Part shown: positions 8,642 through 17,565 of the stretch, piece after piece
Layout of the letters: every line of letters begins with the position of its first letter
Position numbering within the stretch: position 1 is the stretch's first letter
NCBI GenBank assembly: GCA_009773005.1
Contig: WOUT01000008.1
Coordinates: forward strand, 1 to 64,000
Direction of reading: 5' to 3'
From: Chloroflexota bacterium
GTDB taxonomy: Bacteria > Chloroflexota > Anaerolineae > Anaerolineales > Anaerolineaceae
DNA: 64,000 nucleotides
Translations under genes and position numbers: made by a program
Notes under the pieces: model-generated
Seen by the model: the letters and a program-made list of their open reading frames with translations, nothing else
Database searches by the model: none
Told to the model about the DNA's origin: nothing

Positions 8642-8657
8642 AGAACGGAGAAAAGTG

Positions 8658-9353
8658 ATGACTGTCAGAATTCTTGTTGTTGATGATGAGCCGCTTTACC
8701 TTCGCCTTTTAAGAGTAAACCTCGAATCAGAAGGGTATGAAATTACTACTGCAAAAAATGGCGAGGAGGCTTTGGATCAGATCTCTCAACACATACCTGA
8801 TTTGATCATTATGGATGTCATGATGCCCAAAATGGATGGAATCACAACATGCGTTAGAATCCGGCAGTTCTCCAATGTACCTATAATATTGTTGACCGCA
8901 TTAAATGAGGAACACGATAGGGTCAATGGGCTTAACATCGGTGCTGACGATTATGTTACCAAACCTTTTTCGGCAACAGAATTGGTAGCTCGTGTGCGCG
9001 CGGTCTTAAGACGCACAAAAGACCGGCCAGAAACAAATGAATCTAAAATATTTGTCCATGGGAATCTTCGAATCGACATTGCTAAAGCCGAAGTTTGGAG
9101 AGGGAATCAACCAGTATATCTGTCAGCAACCGAATACAAACTTTTACTTCATTTTGCACATGAAAACGGAAAAGTGCTTACTGCTGAAGCTCTGCTTGCT
9201 GCCACATGGGGTTCTTCTTATAAAGAAGAGAAAGAGATTTTATGGGTCAGCATCGCCCGGCTTCGCCAAAAACTCGAAGATGATCCGCACAATCCAGTCC
9301 ATATCGTTACCAGAACTGGTTTAGGTTACCAAATGCCGCTCCTTGAAGAGTAA
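8658..9353 (+). CDS. OmpR/PhoB-family response regulator
   Basis: 231 residues from ATG 8658, which has GGAG seven bases upstream; an open frame from 8556 lies inside the kinase gene and is not the start. The receiver domain has the acidic pair VVDDE, the phospho-acceptor D53 (MDVMMPKMDG), a conserved Thr (LLTA) and Lys (YVTKPF). The C-terminal winged helix (about 130-228) ends in the usual TRTGLGY segment. It should bind DNA when phosphorylated by one or both of the upstream kinases. The targets are unknown; the cpaF genes just downstream are candidates. Confidence 0.95.
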   Translation: MTVRILVVDDEPLYLRLLRVNLESEGYEITTAKNGEEALDQISQHIPDLIIMDVMMPKMDGITTCVRIRQFSNVPIILLTALNEEHDRVNGLNIGADDYVTKPFSATELVARVRAVLRRTKDRPETNESKIFVHGNLRIDIAKAEVWRGNQPVYLSATEYKLLLHFAHENGKVLTAEALLAATWGSSYKEEKEILWVSIARLRQKLEDDPHNPVHIVTRTGLGYQMPLLEE

Positions 9354-9368
9354 TTTGAAAGGATTAAG

Positions 9369-9671
9369 ATGGTCACTCAATTTGATGAAAAAGGGAAAAT
9401 ATTTACGACACTTGTTTCAAAACAACCGGTAAAGGTCTTAATCCAACTACTCACCAATCAAATTCTCGGTGAGATACATGTCAAACGTGATGGGCGACTA
9501 AAAGATGAATTGGACAGTACACCAAAATATATCGCGGTAACAAATGCAAGTATCCTTTCGGTAGACGGTTCTACAACACTTACAAAATGCAGGTTCATGA
9601 CGATCAATAACAATCAAATCGTCTGGATTATTCCAGAAACAGACTTATTATCCAGTGAGCCTGCACAATGA
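9369..9671 (+). CDS. Small uncharacterised protein encoded with cpaF
   Basis: 100 residues, predicted mainly beta, with no signal peptide or membrane segment. I do not recognise the family. The central part (LGEIHVKRDGRLKDEL, then YIAVTNASIL) looks like a small beta-barrel or roll. AAAGGATTAAG before the ATG is a good ribosome site. The end overlaps the CpaF start by four bases (ATGA), implying coupled translation and a functional link with the ATPase. Confidence 0.8.
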   Translation: MVTQFDEKGKIFTTLVSKQPVKVLIQLLTNQILGEIHVKRDGRLKDELDSTPKYIAVTNASILSVDGSTTLTKCRFMTINNNQIVWIIPETDLLSSEPAQ

Positions 9672-10978
9672 CAGAAAGCGCGCCACCGGCAGATAAAGAA
9701 ATTGGGAAATTAAAATCCTACCTGATCGGGTTGATACTTTCAGAATTGGAAAATAAACCTGTCCGCTTTGGAGACAGGCGGCAGATAATTATTGACTGTA
9801 TGCTCCAGACATATCAATCGTTAAACTTGAACCTTCCCCCACTTTTACGGGATCAATTGTTCAAAGATGTTTTGGACGATATTCTGGGCTTCGGCCTGCT
9901 TCAACCATTGCTTGATGACCCGGATATTTCAGAAATCATGGTTAACGGAAAAGACAACATTTTCATTGAACAGAAAGGGAAGTTAACAAAAGCCAATATT
10001 TCATTTGAAAATGATGAACAGATATTGCAAATTATTGATCGCATTATCCTCCCACTCGGAAGAAGGATTGATGCCGATAGCCCAACCGTCGACGCCAGAT
10101 TACCAGACGGATCACGAGTTAATGCAGTAATTCCACCGGTTGCGATAGATGGACCAACGATTACAATCCGAAAATTCGGTAAAGGTCGTCTTCATATGGA
10201 TGATCTAATCGAGAAAGAATCATTAACTCAGAACATGGCAAGTTTCATCGAAGCCTGTGTGGTTTCTAAATTGAACATCATCGTTTCAGGTGGAACTGGT
10301 TCTGGAAAAACAACCTTATTAAATGCCATTTCTGGTTATATCCCGGACGGAAATCGGATCATTACCATAGAGGATGCTGCGGAGCTTAAACTTCAGCAAT
10401 CCCATATCGTTCGCATGGAAGCCAAACCAGCAAATGTTGAAGGTAAAAATGCAGTCACTATTAGAGATCTCGTACGCAATTCATTGCGTATGCGCCCGGA
10501 CCGAATTGTCGTCGGAGAAGTTCGTGGTGGCGAATGCCTGGATATGCTTCAGGCTATGAACACGGGTCATGACGGTTCACTCACCACTCTCCATGCCAAC
10601 ACGCCGCGTGATGCTATCTCCAGAATGGAGACCCTCACGTTGATGGCAGGTATGGAATTGCCTCTTAGAGTAGTTAGGGAACAGATTGCCTCTGCTGTTG
10701 ATTTGATCATTCAGTTGTCGAGGTTGAAAGACGGGAGTCGTCGAGTTACTTACATTACTGAAGTCTCAGGTATGGAAGGCGATACTGTGGTCATGACAGA
10801 CATCTTCAAGTTTGAACAAACCGGTATTGATGCTTCGGGCATTATCATCGGTGAGTTAAGACCAACTGGTATCAGGCCGTTGTTTACACCGCGCCTTGAA
10901 GCCAACGGTTTCAGGCTTGGCCCAGAGGTATTTGGCGTGAATTTCGCAAACATGATCAGAGATCAACAACATCGATAA
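9668..10978 (+). CDS. cpaF: CpaF/TadA-type secretion ATPase
   Basis: 436 residues of the CpaF subfamily of type II/IV secretion NTPases. An N-terminal helical domain (VNGKDNIFIE region) leads to the ATPase core with Walker A GGTGSGKTT (208-216, K214), an Asp box ITIEDAAELKL, and Walker B and His box segments PDRIVVGEVRGGE and TGHDGSLTTLHAN. In Tad/Flp pilus systems this ATPase drives pilin assembly with TadB, TadC and a prepilin peptidase. None of those partners is in this window, so the ATPase is orphaned here or its partners are elsewhere. It ends the two-kinase/regulator block. Confidence 0.94.
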   Translation: MTESAPPADKEIGKLKSYLIGLILSELENKPVRFGDRRQIIIDCMLQTYQSLNLNLPPLLRDQLFKDVLDDILGFGLLQPLLDDPDISEIMVNGKDNIFIEQKGKLTKANISFENDEQILQIIDRIILPLGRRIDADSPTVDARLPDGSRVNAVIPPVAIDGPTITIRKFGKGRLHMDDLIEKESLTQNMASFIEACVVSKLNIIVSGGTGSGKTTLLNAISGYIPDGNRIITIEDAAELKLQQSHIVRMEAKPANVEGKNAVTIRDLVRNSLRMRPDRIVVGEVRGGECLDMLQAMNTGHDGSLTTLHANTPRDAISRMETLTLMAGMELPLRVVREQIASAVDLIIQLSRLKDGSRRVTYITEVSGMEGDTVVMTDIFKFEQTGIDASGIIIGELRPTGIRPLFTPRLEANGFRLGPEVFGVNFANMIRDQQHR

Positions 10979-11001
10979 CAGGATACGGCCCACAATAAAG
11001 A

Positions 11002-11010
11002 TGCTATAAT
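11002..11010 (+). promoter_or_regulatory. Extended -10 promoter before the double-HTH gene
   Basis: TGCTATAAT matches the extended -10 consensus, 44 bases before the ATG at 11055. No -35 is evident. It lies just after cpaF and suggests the HTH/TPR genes are a separate transcription unit. Confidence 0.5.
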
Positions 11011-11054
11011 TTTTTAGATTCACAATTCGAGGAATTCGATCAAGGATATTGAGT

Positions 11055-11738
11055 ATGAACTCACAACTATTTACTATTAAAGCAAAAAAACTTGGGGTTA
11101 AATTGGCAAACATCAGGCAAAAAATGGGGGTTTCAATCGATGACCTAAGCCTATGGTCTGGCTTTTCAGTTGGTTTGATTGAACAAATTGAAAAAGGAGA
11201 GAGAAGCCCCTCTCTGCCACAGCTTGAGGTAATATCATTCATGCTCGGAATCTCATTTGAGAATTTAGTAAATGGAGATCTAACAGAAAAACCACCGCTC
11301 AACCTAACGAGTGAATTTTTTAATAAATATGAGGGTTTACGCAACAGGTTAATTGGCGTTCTCTTAAAAAAAGCGCGGATTTCAAAAAACCTTTCTTTAG
11401 AATCAGTGGCTGAAAAGTGCGCAATATCCGGTGAAAAGCTTGATCAATATGAATCAGGCGCAATTTCCATCCCCTATCCGGATTTTGAATGTCTTTGTGT
11501 ATTTCTAAACCTTTCCATTTCGTCACTTATTTCACATAAAGGACCTTTTTCGAAACAATATAATCAAACTGCAAATTTATCTCGATCCGAAAATACGAAT
11601 CACTTGCCAAATGATTTGTCAGATTTTGTCAGTAATCCAGCAAATCTACCTTATATCGAATTAGCAAAGCGGCTAAGTGTGATGGATGCTGCCAAACTTC
11701 GCAGCATCGCTGAAGGTTTACTGGAAATCACCTATTAA
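11055..11738 (+). CDS. XRE-type regulator with two helix-turn-helix domains
   Basis: 227 residues from ATG 11055; CAAGGA lies eight bases upstream, while the in-frame TTG at 11049 is too close to it. Residues about 12-62 form one Cro/C1-type HTH (LANIRQKMGVSIDDLSL...GLIEQIEKGERSPSLPQL). Residues 98-150 form a more divergent second one (LLKKARISKNLSLESVAEK...KLDQYESGAISIP). The linker and C-terminal helices are unassigned. Two HTHs in one chain could bind a tandem site as a monomer. The next gene starts five bases after the stop. Confidence 0.85.
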   Translation: MNSQLFTIKAKKLGVKLANIRQKMGVSIDDLSLWSGFSVGLIEQIEKGERSPSLPQLEVISFMLGISFENLVNGDLTEKPPLNLTSEFFNKYEGLRNRLIGVLLKKARISKNLSLESVAEKCAISGEKLDQYESGAISIPYPDFECLCVFLNLSISSLISHKGPFSKQYNQTANLSRSENTNHLPNDLSDFVSNPANLPYIELAKRLSVMDAAKLRSIAEGLLEITY

Positions 11739-11742
11739 TCCG

Positions 11743-12282
11743 ATGGATCAAACTCTTGCGTCTGTTTCCGAAAAATCATTTAACGCATATAAGAAAAAGA
11801 ATTTTCTGGTTGCCAATGAAGGATTTCGTGAGTGCCTTACACTGCTTGAGCAACAAAATGATACTTTGGGCGCAGCAGAAATGCGGAATAATATTAGCGT
11901 CGTTCTTTTAGAGCTAGAAAAACCTGAAGAGGCATTAGCTATCATTCGAGGGACGGATTTGGTCTTTGCCGCGAACGGAGAAAAAAAGCGTCAGGCAATG
12001 GCGCTTGGCAACATCGCTGCCGCCTTGCAAGCGCTCGGAAATTTAGCCGAAGCGCTGCCGATTTATGAAGAATCGGCCGAATTGTTTAAAGAAACCAACG
12101 ATAATGAACTGCGAGCCATCACACTTAAGAAAATTTCAGATCTTCAATTAAGAACGGGAAAACAATATCAAGCGCTAGCATCACTTGAAGCCTCTTATGA
12201 CCAAAAAGAAAAGAAAAGCCTCAAAGAGAAAATATTAAAAGATTTCCTCGGTACGATCATCCGGAAAATAACTCGCCGGTAG
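11743..12282 (+). CDS. TPR-repeat protein
   Basis: 179 residues from ATG 11743; an open frame from 11686 overlaps the HTH gene and is not needed. At least three tetratricopeptide repeats are visible (for example GAAEMRNNISVVLLELEKPE and ALGNIAAALQALGNLAEALP), followed by a basic tail. There is no signal peptide. TPRs mediate protein-protein contacts, so it may be a partner of the HTH regulator encoded immediately before it. Specific function unknown. Confidence 0.85.
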   Translation: MDQTLASVSEKSFNAYKKKNFLVANEGFRECLTLLEQQNDTLGAAEMRNNISVVLLELEKPEEALAIIRGTDLVFAANGEKKRQAMALGNIAAALQALGNLAEALPIYEESAELFKETNDNELRAITLKKISDLQLRTGKQYQALASLEASYDQKEKKSLKEKILKDFLGTIIRKITRR

Positions 12283-12300
12283 TATTTACTTCACTGAAAT

Positions 12301-13149
12301 ATGGATCCTTCATTGCAAATCCGACAAGCAACAAACGCTGATACATCTGAAATTGCCGAGTTGCTTTCGCGCTCTCCTCATGTCCACCGGCATCTTGATT
12401 GGCAAGCCGTTTTGGATTGGCTTCCAAACGATCCATTCCTTGTCATTCGAAACGAAAGCTGCCTTTTAGGTCTCCTCGCCTGCCCTCCAGACCCTGAGTA
12501 TATTGCCTGGATCAGGTGTTTTGCCTGTACGCAAGATTTTGATCTGAAACAAATCTGGACATTGCTTATTAATAGTGTTATTAATTCTCCAAGTTTGACG
12601 GGTTCAACTTTATACTCTGTGGGATTAAACAATTGGTTTTCAAATCTGCTTGCTAATTCTGGGTTTATCAATTTTCAAAACATCGTTGTCCTAAAATGGA
12701 ATCAACGAATACCCCAACCAAAACAGATTGCTTCCGGCTACCTGGTTCGTCCGATGGAATCTCATGACATCCAGGATGTTGCATTATTGGATAAACTTGC
12801 ATTTGAAGCGATGTGGGTGAATTCTGCAGACAAGATTGCCTTAGCCTATTATCAAGCGGAACATGCCTTGGTCGCAGAAATCGATGGGGAGATCATCGGA
12901 TACGAGCTTTCGACAGCAAATCATTTTTCTGCCCATCTCGCCCGAATTGCTATCCATCCCAAACACCAACGAGAACACATTGGTTCAAATTTAGTCACAG
13001 AAATGTTCAAATATTTTCACCGCCGAGGGATTTATCAGATCACAGTAAACACTCAGGATGATAATACCTCCTCGTTAAACCTTTACCAAAGTCTTGGTTT
13101 CATTCGCACTGGTGAAAGTTTCCCGGTTTACCGTTATCCTCTGGAATAA
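12301..13149 (+). CDS. Tandem GNAT acetyltransferase
   Basis: 282 residues in two halves. The C-terminal half (about 145-282) is a clear GNAT domain, with the acetyl-CoA loop in IAIHPKHQREHIGSNLV and the late NLYQSLGF element. The N-terminal half resembles a degenerate GNAT fold (QIRQATNADTSEIAELLSRS start) without a recognisable CoA loop. Substrate unknown. It starts 19 bases after the TPR gene and could be part of that unit. Confidence 0.88.
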   Translation: MDPSLQIRQATNADTSEIAELLSRSPHVHRHLDWQAVLDWLPNDPFLVIRNESCLLGLLACPPDPEYIAWIRCFACTQDFDLKQIWTLLINSVINSPSLTGSTLYSVGLNNWFSNLLANSGFINFQNIVVLKWNQRIPQPKQIASGYLVRPMESHDIQDVALLDKLAFEAMWVNSADKIALAYYQAEHALVAEIDGEIIGYELSTANHFSAHLARIAIHPKHQREHIGSNLVTEMFKYFHRRGIYQITVNTQDDNTSSLNLYQSLGFIRTGESFPVYRYPLE

Positions 13150-13223
13150 CGATTGAATAACGATTGAATACTGGACAATCTACATCCTTTATGAGACAAT
13201 TTTATAAGTAAATGGAGGTTTAC

Positions 13224-13925
13224 ATGGGAAATCGTGAAGAGATAAAAAGAAAAAAGAAAAAACAGCAAAAACGAAAAGACTTGACTCCAATCATTATCAT
13301 TGGAACTCTTGCAGTAGTCGTTGCTTTAATTGTGATTTTAACGCAGATCAAACCGGTTGGTGAGATAAAGATCCCCGATCGGCAGAAAGCTGTTCAAACT
13401 GATGGGCTAACCATGGGTGACCCCAACGCCAAGGTAAAAGTCGTTGAATTTGCGGATTTTCAATGCCCCGCTTGCGGTTCCTATTGGGCTGGTTTGGAAC
13501 CAACAATTATCAAGGATTATATAGATTCAGGGAAAGCCTTTTTTACTTTTTCGCCATTTTCATTCCTTGGGAATTACGCAACCGATAAAACCTGGGATGA
13601 ATCAGTTAAGGCAGCTGAAGCGGCTTACTGCGCAAACGACCAGGGTAAATTTTGGGAATTCCACGATATCTTGTTTATTAATCAAAAAGGTGAAAACGCC
13701 GGTGCATTTGCCCGTGTGCGCTTGCTCGCATTTGCGAAAAAACTTAACCTTGACTCAAAAACCTTTGAAAAATGTCTCGACTCCGGTAAACATTCACAAT
13801 CTGTCACGGATGCCAATGCCTACGCTTCAGGACAAGGATCTAATTTCACTCCTTCCTTCCTTGTAAACGGAAAACTGGTTAACTCAGGTGAACTGGTACA
13901 GGCGATAGAAGACGCGCTTAAATAA
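13224..13925 (+). CDS. Membrane-anchored DsbA-like thioredoxin-fold protein
   Basis: 233 residues from ATG 13224, chosen because GGAGG sits five bases upstream; the ATG at 13212 contains that site. A very basic N-terminus is followed by one membrane helix (about 20-43), giving an N-in anchor with the catalytic domain outside. The thioredoxin domain carries CPAC (FADFQCPACGSYW) and a cis-Pro segment GSNFTPSFLVNG. It should act as an extracytoplasmic thiol oxidase or isomerase, like BdbD and related proteins. Two further Cys (AAYCAND, FEKCLD) may form a structural disulphide. Confidence 0.93.
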   Translation: MGNREEIKRKKKKQQKRKDLTPIIIIGTLAVVVALIVILTQIKPVGEIKIPDRQKAVQTDGLTMGDPNAKVKVVEFADFQCPACGSYWAGLEPTIIKDYIDSGKAFFTFSPFSFLGNYATDKTWDESVKAAEAAYCANDQGKFWEFHDILFINQKGENAGAFARVRLLAFAKKLNLDSKTFEKCLDSGKHSQSVTDANAYASGQGSNFTPSFLVNGKLVNSGELVQAIEDALK

Positions 13926-13941
13926 TAAGATATAGGACTCT

Positions 13942-13977
13942 AAAAAGGTCTGGCAAACATCATGCCAGATCTTTTTT
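13942..13977. terminator. Bidirectional intrinsic terminator
   Basis: AAAAAGGTCTGGCA (13942-13955) pairs with TGCCAGATCTTTTT (13963-13976) around a 7-base loop. The T tract on the plus strand and the A tract on the other side make it usable in both directions. It separates the convergent thioredoxin gene and the DUF554 gene, whose stop codon sits in its T tract. Confidence 0.9.
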
Positions 13978-14680
13978 AATTTATTAGCGTAATCAGAAAA
14001 ACGATCAATGGCGCCAACATCAGTGCAGGCAGATAACTGGCAGTACGAATCTGTTTAATCTCTAACAAGCCACTTAGTGCAATCCCCATCAAGATAACGC
14101 CTCCTGTGGCCGTTAATTCACTCATCATCACAGGTGTTGCAACACTCTGAACTTGCGCTGCCAATAACGAAATCGATCCTTGATAGATCAATACCATTAA
14201 GGCAGAAAAAAGGACGCCCACCCCCAAACTGGACGCAAATGCCATCGCACCAAAACCATCCAGGATAGATTTAACGACCAGAGTATTCACATTCCCTGTG
14301 AGCCCATCTTCGATTGATCCAAGGATCGCCATAGGGCCTATACAAAAAACCAGAGTTGCTGCGAGGAATCCTTTAATAAACTTGTCTTTATCAGCGTTTT
14401 GGTTTCCATGATTAAATCGCGCTTCGAGCCAAACCCCAAGGTTTTGCAAACCTTCTTCTATGCGCCACCATTCCCCTATTAATATCCCCAATAAGAGACT
14501 ACCAAGAACTATCAGCGCATTTTGAGTTTTTAGAAATAATGATACGCCATAGACAAGCGTAAATAACCCCAGCCCGCTAATTACCGTTCGTTTGATACGG
14601 TCAGCCAGGCGTGATCCTAATAATAGGCCTACTAGGCCTCCAACGAGGATTGCCCCTACATTGATCAACGTACCCGTCAT
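13976..14680 (-). CDS. DUF554 (YqgA-like) membrane protein
   Basis: 234 residues, almost entirely hydrophobic with about seven membrane helices. The start GTLINVGAILVGGLVGLLLG and the FCIGPMAILGSIEDGL segment are typical of the DUF554/YqgA family, which is thought to be a transporter but has no proven substrate. It overlaps the cobalamin adenosyltransferase gene by four bases, so it is the last gene of that operon. Confidence 0.92.
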   Translation of the reverse strand: MTGTLINVGAILVGGLVGLLLGSRLADRIKRTVISGLGLFTLVYGVSLFLKTQNALIVLGSLLLGILIGEWWRIEEGLQNLGVWLEARFNHGNQNADKDKFIKGFLAATLVFCIGPMAILGSIEDGLTGNVNTLVVKSILDGFGAMAFASSLGVGVLFSALMVLIYQGSISLLAAQVQSVATPVMMSELTATGGVILMGIALSGLLEIKQIRTASYLPALMLAPLIVFLITLIN

Positions 14681-15231
14681 GTATTTTTCCTATTGGCCAA
14701 AGTTAGAGAAACCGAATCATCACTCTGGACTGAGTAGATTTCTAAAATATACAGAAAAGAGGAAAGTCGATTAAAGAATCTCAATAATTCATGATTTTTC
14801 AAATTGTCACGATGCACTAACTCAACCAAACGGCGTTCTGCGCGTCTGGCAATCGACCGGGCTAATGAAATAGCAGCGCTCGCCGTTGAGTCGCCTGGTA
14901 AAATAAATCCAGCAGGAATCCGGGTTTTCGTGGAATACGCTTCGATCTTGCCTTCCAATTCATCAACGCTTTTTTTATTGATCCTTCTGAATTTTTCTTC
15001 ATTTTCTGCAGTGGCAGCGACTTCTGCCATTCCTTGATAAATACTAATTTGGAGCGTCTTAAGATCTTCTTTTACCGGTTCTAGACTGAGGCTTCGCGCC
15101 AACCCGATGGCTGCAGAAAGTTCATCGAGAGTACCCACTGTCTCAATTCGCAGATCAAATTTTTCAACCCGTTCATCTCCAAGCAAGCCAGTTGTTCCAT
15201 CATCGCCAGTTTTTGTGTAAAACGGAGTCAT
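14677..15231 (-). CDS. Cob(I)yrinic acid a,c-diamide adenosyltransferase (PduO type)
   Basis: 184 residues from the ATG at 15231, where AGAGGGAAG provides the ribosome site; a longer frame to 15267 lacks one. The N-terminal TKTGDDGTTGLLG ATP-binding loop, VGTLDELSAAIG and the C-terminal SLARSIARRAERRLVEL helix with its Arg residues are diagnostic of PduO-type ATP:corrinoid adenosyltransferases, which make adenosylcobalamin in the cytoplasm. No other cobalamin gene is in the window. It overlaps DUF554 by four bases. Confidence 0.95.
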   Translation of the reverse strand: MTPFYTKTGDDGTTGLLGDERVEKFDLRIETVGTLDELSAAIGLARSLSLEPVKEDLKTLQISIYQGMAEVAATAENEEKFRRINKKSVDELEGKIEAYSTKTRIPAGFILPGDSTASAAISLARSIARRAERRLVELVHRDNLKNHELLRFFNRLSSFLYILEIYSVQSDDSVSLTLANRKNT

Positions 15232-15239
15232 CTTCCCTC

Positions 15240-15779
15240 TTAACCTGTTCGAACATATAGATACCAAAATTTTTCGGGGTCAAATACTGCTTCAAGCACC
15301 GGGTCCCAAACAAATGATCCGATTCCTGTCAGTTTTCTTAGTCTGAGATCTAAATCAGTAATTTTATTATCCTGCTTCAGATCAAATAAGCGTCTTTCTT
15401 TTGATAATAAGTCGAGAATGACCCGGTTTCTCACTTGCGCTGAATAAGCCTGATCAAGTCTGCCTTCTTCGTAATAATCAGATATTATGTTTTCCCAAAG
15501 TCTAATTCGGTATGGGAATTCGGCTTCTATTTTCCGTTCCCAGATGCTAGTTCGTTTCCCTTTGGTTTCTTCGATTTTAGAAATTGCTTGTTGTACATCT
15601 GAAGGCAAGGTTTGGCTCTTACAGCTTGATAACCTCTTTAAACTCAACAATATACTTCCAAGCGTTAATGTGGTTGAATATCCAGGTAAAACCCAATTGA
15701 GTTGGGGTGAAGAAAGGTACTCCTCAAAATCCTCAATAGTTGCAAGGAGTGTGTGCCTGTCTTCCTCATCCCACTTCAT
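15240..15779 (-). CDS. Conserved-looking hypothetical protein
   Basis: 179 residues from the ATG at 15779 (start MKWDEEDRH); the frame extends to 15842 but that part overlaps the upstream gene. It is charged, mainly helical, with no membrane segment or known motif. I do not recognise it. The middle (RIRLWENIISDYYEEGRLD) and the last third look like helical bundles. It lies between the substrate-binding protein gene (8 bases) and the adenosyltransferase gene (8 bases), so it is part of the operon. Confidence 0.75.
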   Translation of the reverse strand: MKWDEEDRHTLLATIEDFEEYLSSPQLNWVLPGYSTTLTLGSILLSLKRLSSCKSQTLPSDVQQAISKIEETKGKRTSIWERKIEAEFPYRIRLWENIISDYYEEGRLDQAYSAQVRNRVILDLLSKERRLFDLKQDNKITDLDLRLRKLTGIGSFVWDPVLEAVFDPEKFWYLYVRTG

Positions 15780-15787
15780 CGCGTGGA

Positions 15788-17476
15788 TTACTTTCCAGCA
15801 GGAGTTTCGGTAGTTTGTGTTCTTCGGGCAGTAATGTACCAACTGGTGATCGTTGCAAACCTGTCACTTGTGTCCATAAGTGGCCCCATAGATACGCCCT
15901 GGATCAAGGAATCAACCGCGTAATTATACACGGGGTAGAATAGTGGAAGCGAAGGCAGTTCTTTCGCAAAAATTGCCTGGAAGTTGTGATATAACCGCGT
16001 TCTTTCATAGATATCCGTTGTAACTCTCGCCTGTTCGATCGAATCGCTTGCCAGGCGATTATTCCATTGTGAATAGTTTTGACCGGTTTCTGCTTGACCC
16101 AGATCCCAAAATGGATATGGATCAGGATCAGGCGTATTGCTCAAATTCAAATCTACTAATGCAGCTTGATACGCCCTCGGGTCAAGCTTATCACTGACAA
16201 ATACATCGACAGGAATAGGCTCAAGGGTGACGTCGATAGACAAGGTTTGCCAATCTGCCTGGATTGATTCGGCGATTCTTCGATGTAAGTCATCATCAGG
16301 GTAAGACAATACAAATCGCAACGCTTTATCTTCTTTCATACGGACAGGGTTTTGATCCCCGGTAACAACGTAACCAGCCTCCTTCAATAAAAAGGCGGCT
16401 TGTTCAACATCATAATCTACAGTGGCCAGTGTTTCCAAATACGCCCAAGATTCAGGGAAAACCACACCCTTGGCTAATATCGCCTGTCCATTGAAAATTT
16501 CATTAACCAGGCGCTGCCGATTTATTCCCATCAGCAATGCTTTTCTTATTTCTGCATCCTGCAGAAATGGGACTCCGGGATCGTTTAAGTTTAATAGAAC
16601 CATACTAATCTGAGGTAGTCTGCCAGAGTAGATGGAAAGGTCGGTTTCAGATAACACCGTTGGCAGCAAACTGTTCGGGATTTCGCTTATCCCTTGGACA
16701 AAACCATCCTTATACGCCTGATAAGCAGACAGTGCATCTGGATAGTACCTGAATACGATTTCCTGAAGGTAAGGAGGAGTCCCTGAATAGTCCTTGAATG
16801 GTTTGAGAGTAATCCCGGTAATTTTAGAATCTTCAACAGTGATATCAGAAATCTGAAATGGTCCGCTTCCCACTGGTCGAAGATTAAAATCCGAATCGGA
16901 AACTTCCTGAAGTGAAAGATCTCCGAGTATGTGTTTGGGGAGTACACCAAAAGTAAGATAATCCTGAAAAGGAGCATAGGCTTCTGGTAATACAAATTGC
17001 ACGCTGCGTTCATCTAACACAACAACCTGAATGGCTTTCCAAAACTCGATCAAGTCTTTAGAAATAAACCCCTCGCCTGATTTCATCAAATCTATCGAAA
17101 ATGCAATGTCTGCTGTAGTAAGTGGTTCACCATCGTGCCACCGTAAATTCTCTTTCAGCAAAACATTATAAATAATTCCATCTTGAGATACACCTATAGA
17201 TTCAGCTAAATCAGGTTCAGGAATGCCGCGCGAATCAAACCTGACGATTGATGAATAGATCAATCGATCGACGGCTTTGTCCGCTTGATTTAATGAGTCA
17301 AGCATAGGATTCAACCGGGTGAGGTTGCCGACTAATGCTTCAGTATAGACCCCGCCAGTGACAGGTTGCGGCGTCCCTGATTGACCAATACCACCACGTT
17401 TTTCAAGAATGAGCAAAGTTCCGACCACCAAACCAGTCAGAAATAGAATAAGCAATTGCCAGCGAAATTTTTTCAT
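15788..17476 (-). CDS. Peptide/nickel-type ABC transporter substrate-binding protein
   Basis: 562 residues of the SBP_bac_5 (OppA/DppA) family. An N-terminal hydrophobic segment (about 5-24) without a lipobox Cys suggests a membrane anchor. YNVLLKENLRWHDGEPLTTA is the family hallmark region, and IRKALLMGINRQRLVNEIF is the usual second-lobe helix. No permease or ATPase gene adjoins it, so it is orphaned here. Its place in front of an unknown gene and a cobalamin enzyme does not reveal the ligand. Confidence 0.92.
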   Translation of the reverse strand: MKKFRWQLLILFLTGLVVGTLLILEKRGGIGQSGTPQPVTGGVYTEALVGNLTRLNPMLDSLNQADKAVDRLIYSSIVRFDSRGIPEPDLAESIGVSQDGIIYNVLLKENLRWHDGEPLTTADIAFSIDLMKSGEGFISKDLIEFWKAIQVVVLDERSVQFVLPEAYAPFQDYLTFGVLPKHILGDLSLQEVSDSDFNLRPVGSGPFQISDITVEDSKITGITLKPFKDYSGTPPYLQEIVFRYYPDALSAYQAYKDGFVQGISEIPNSLLPTVLSETDLSIYSGRLPQISMVLLNLNDPGVPFLQDAEIRKALLMGINRQRLVNEIFNGQAILAKGVVFPESWAYLETLATVDYDVEQAAFLLKEAGYVVTGDQNPVRMKEDKALRFVLSYPDDDLHRRIAESIQADWQTLSIDVTLEPIPVDVFVSDKLDPRAYQAALVDLNLSNTPDPDPYPFWDLGQAETGQNYSQWNNRLASDSIEQARVTTDIYERTRLYHNFQAIFAKELPSLPLFYPVYNYAVDSLIQGVSMGPLMDTSDRFATITSWYITARRTQTTETPAGK

Positions 17477-17565
17477 AGTTTTATATGTGAAAAGGCGACT
17501 TTCATTTTTTAAGATGAGCCGCCCCTAGAAATCGTGGGATGAATAACAGTTGTAAAAATCCCGAA

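Noticed and set aside
13149-13172. Tandem repeat ATAACGATTGA x2
   Set aside because: Two copies only, in a short intergenic gap; no CRISPR-like spacing or structure.
14759-14768. GAGGAAAGTC, a core motif of RNase P RNA
   Set aside because: It lies inside the cobalamin adenosyltransferase coding region on the opposite strand, with no flanking RNase P structure.
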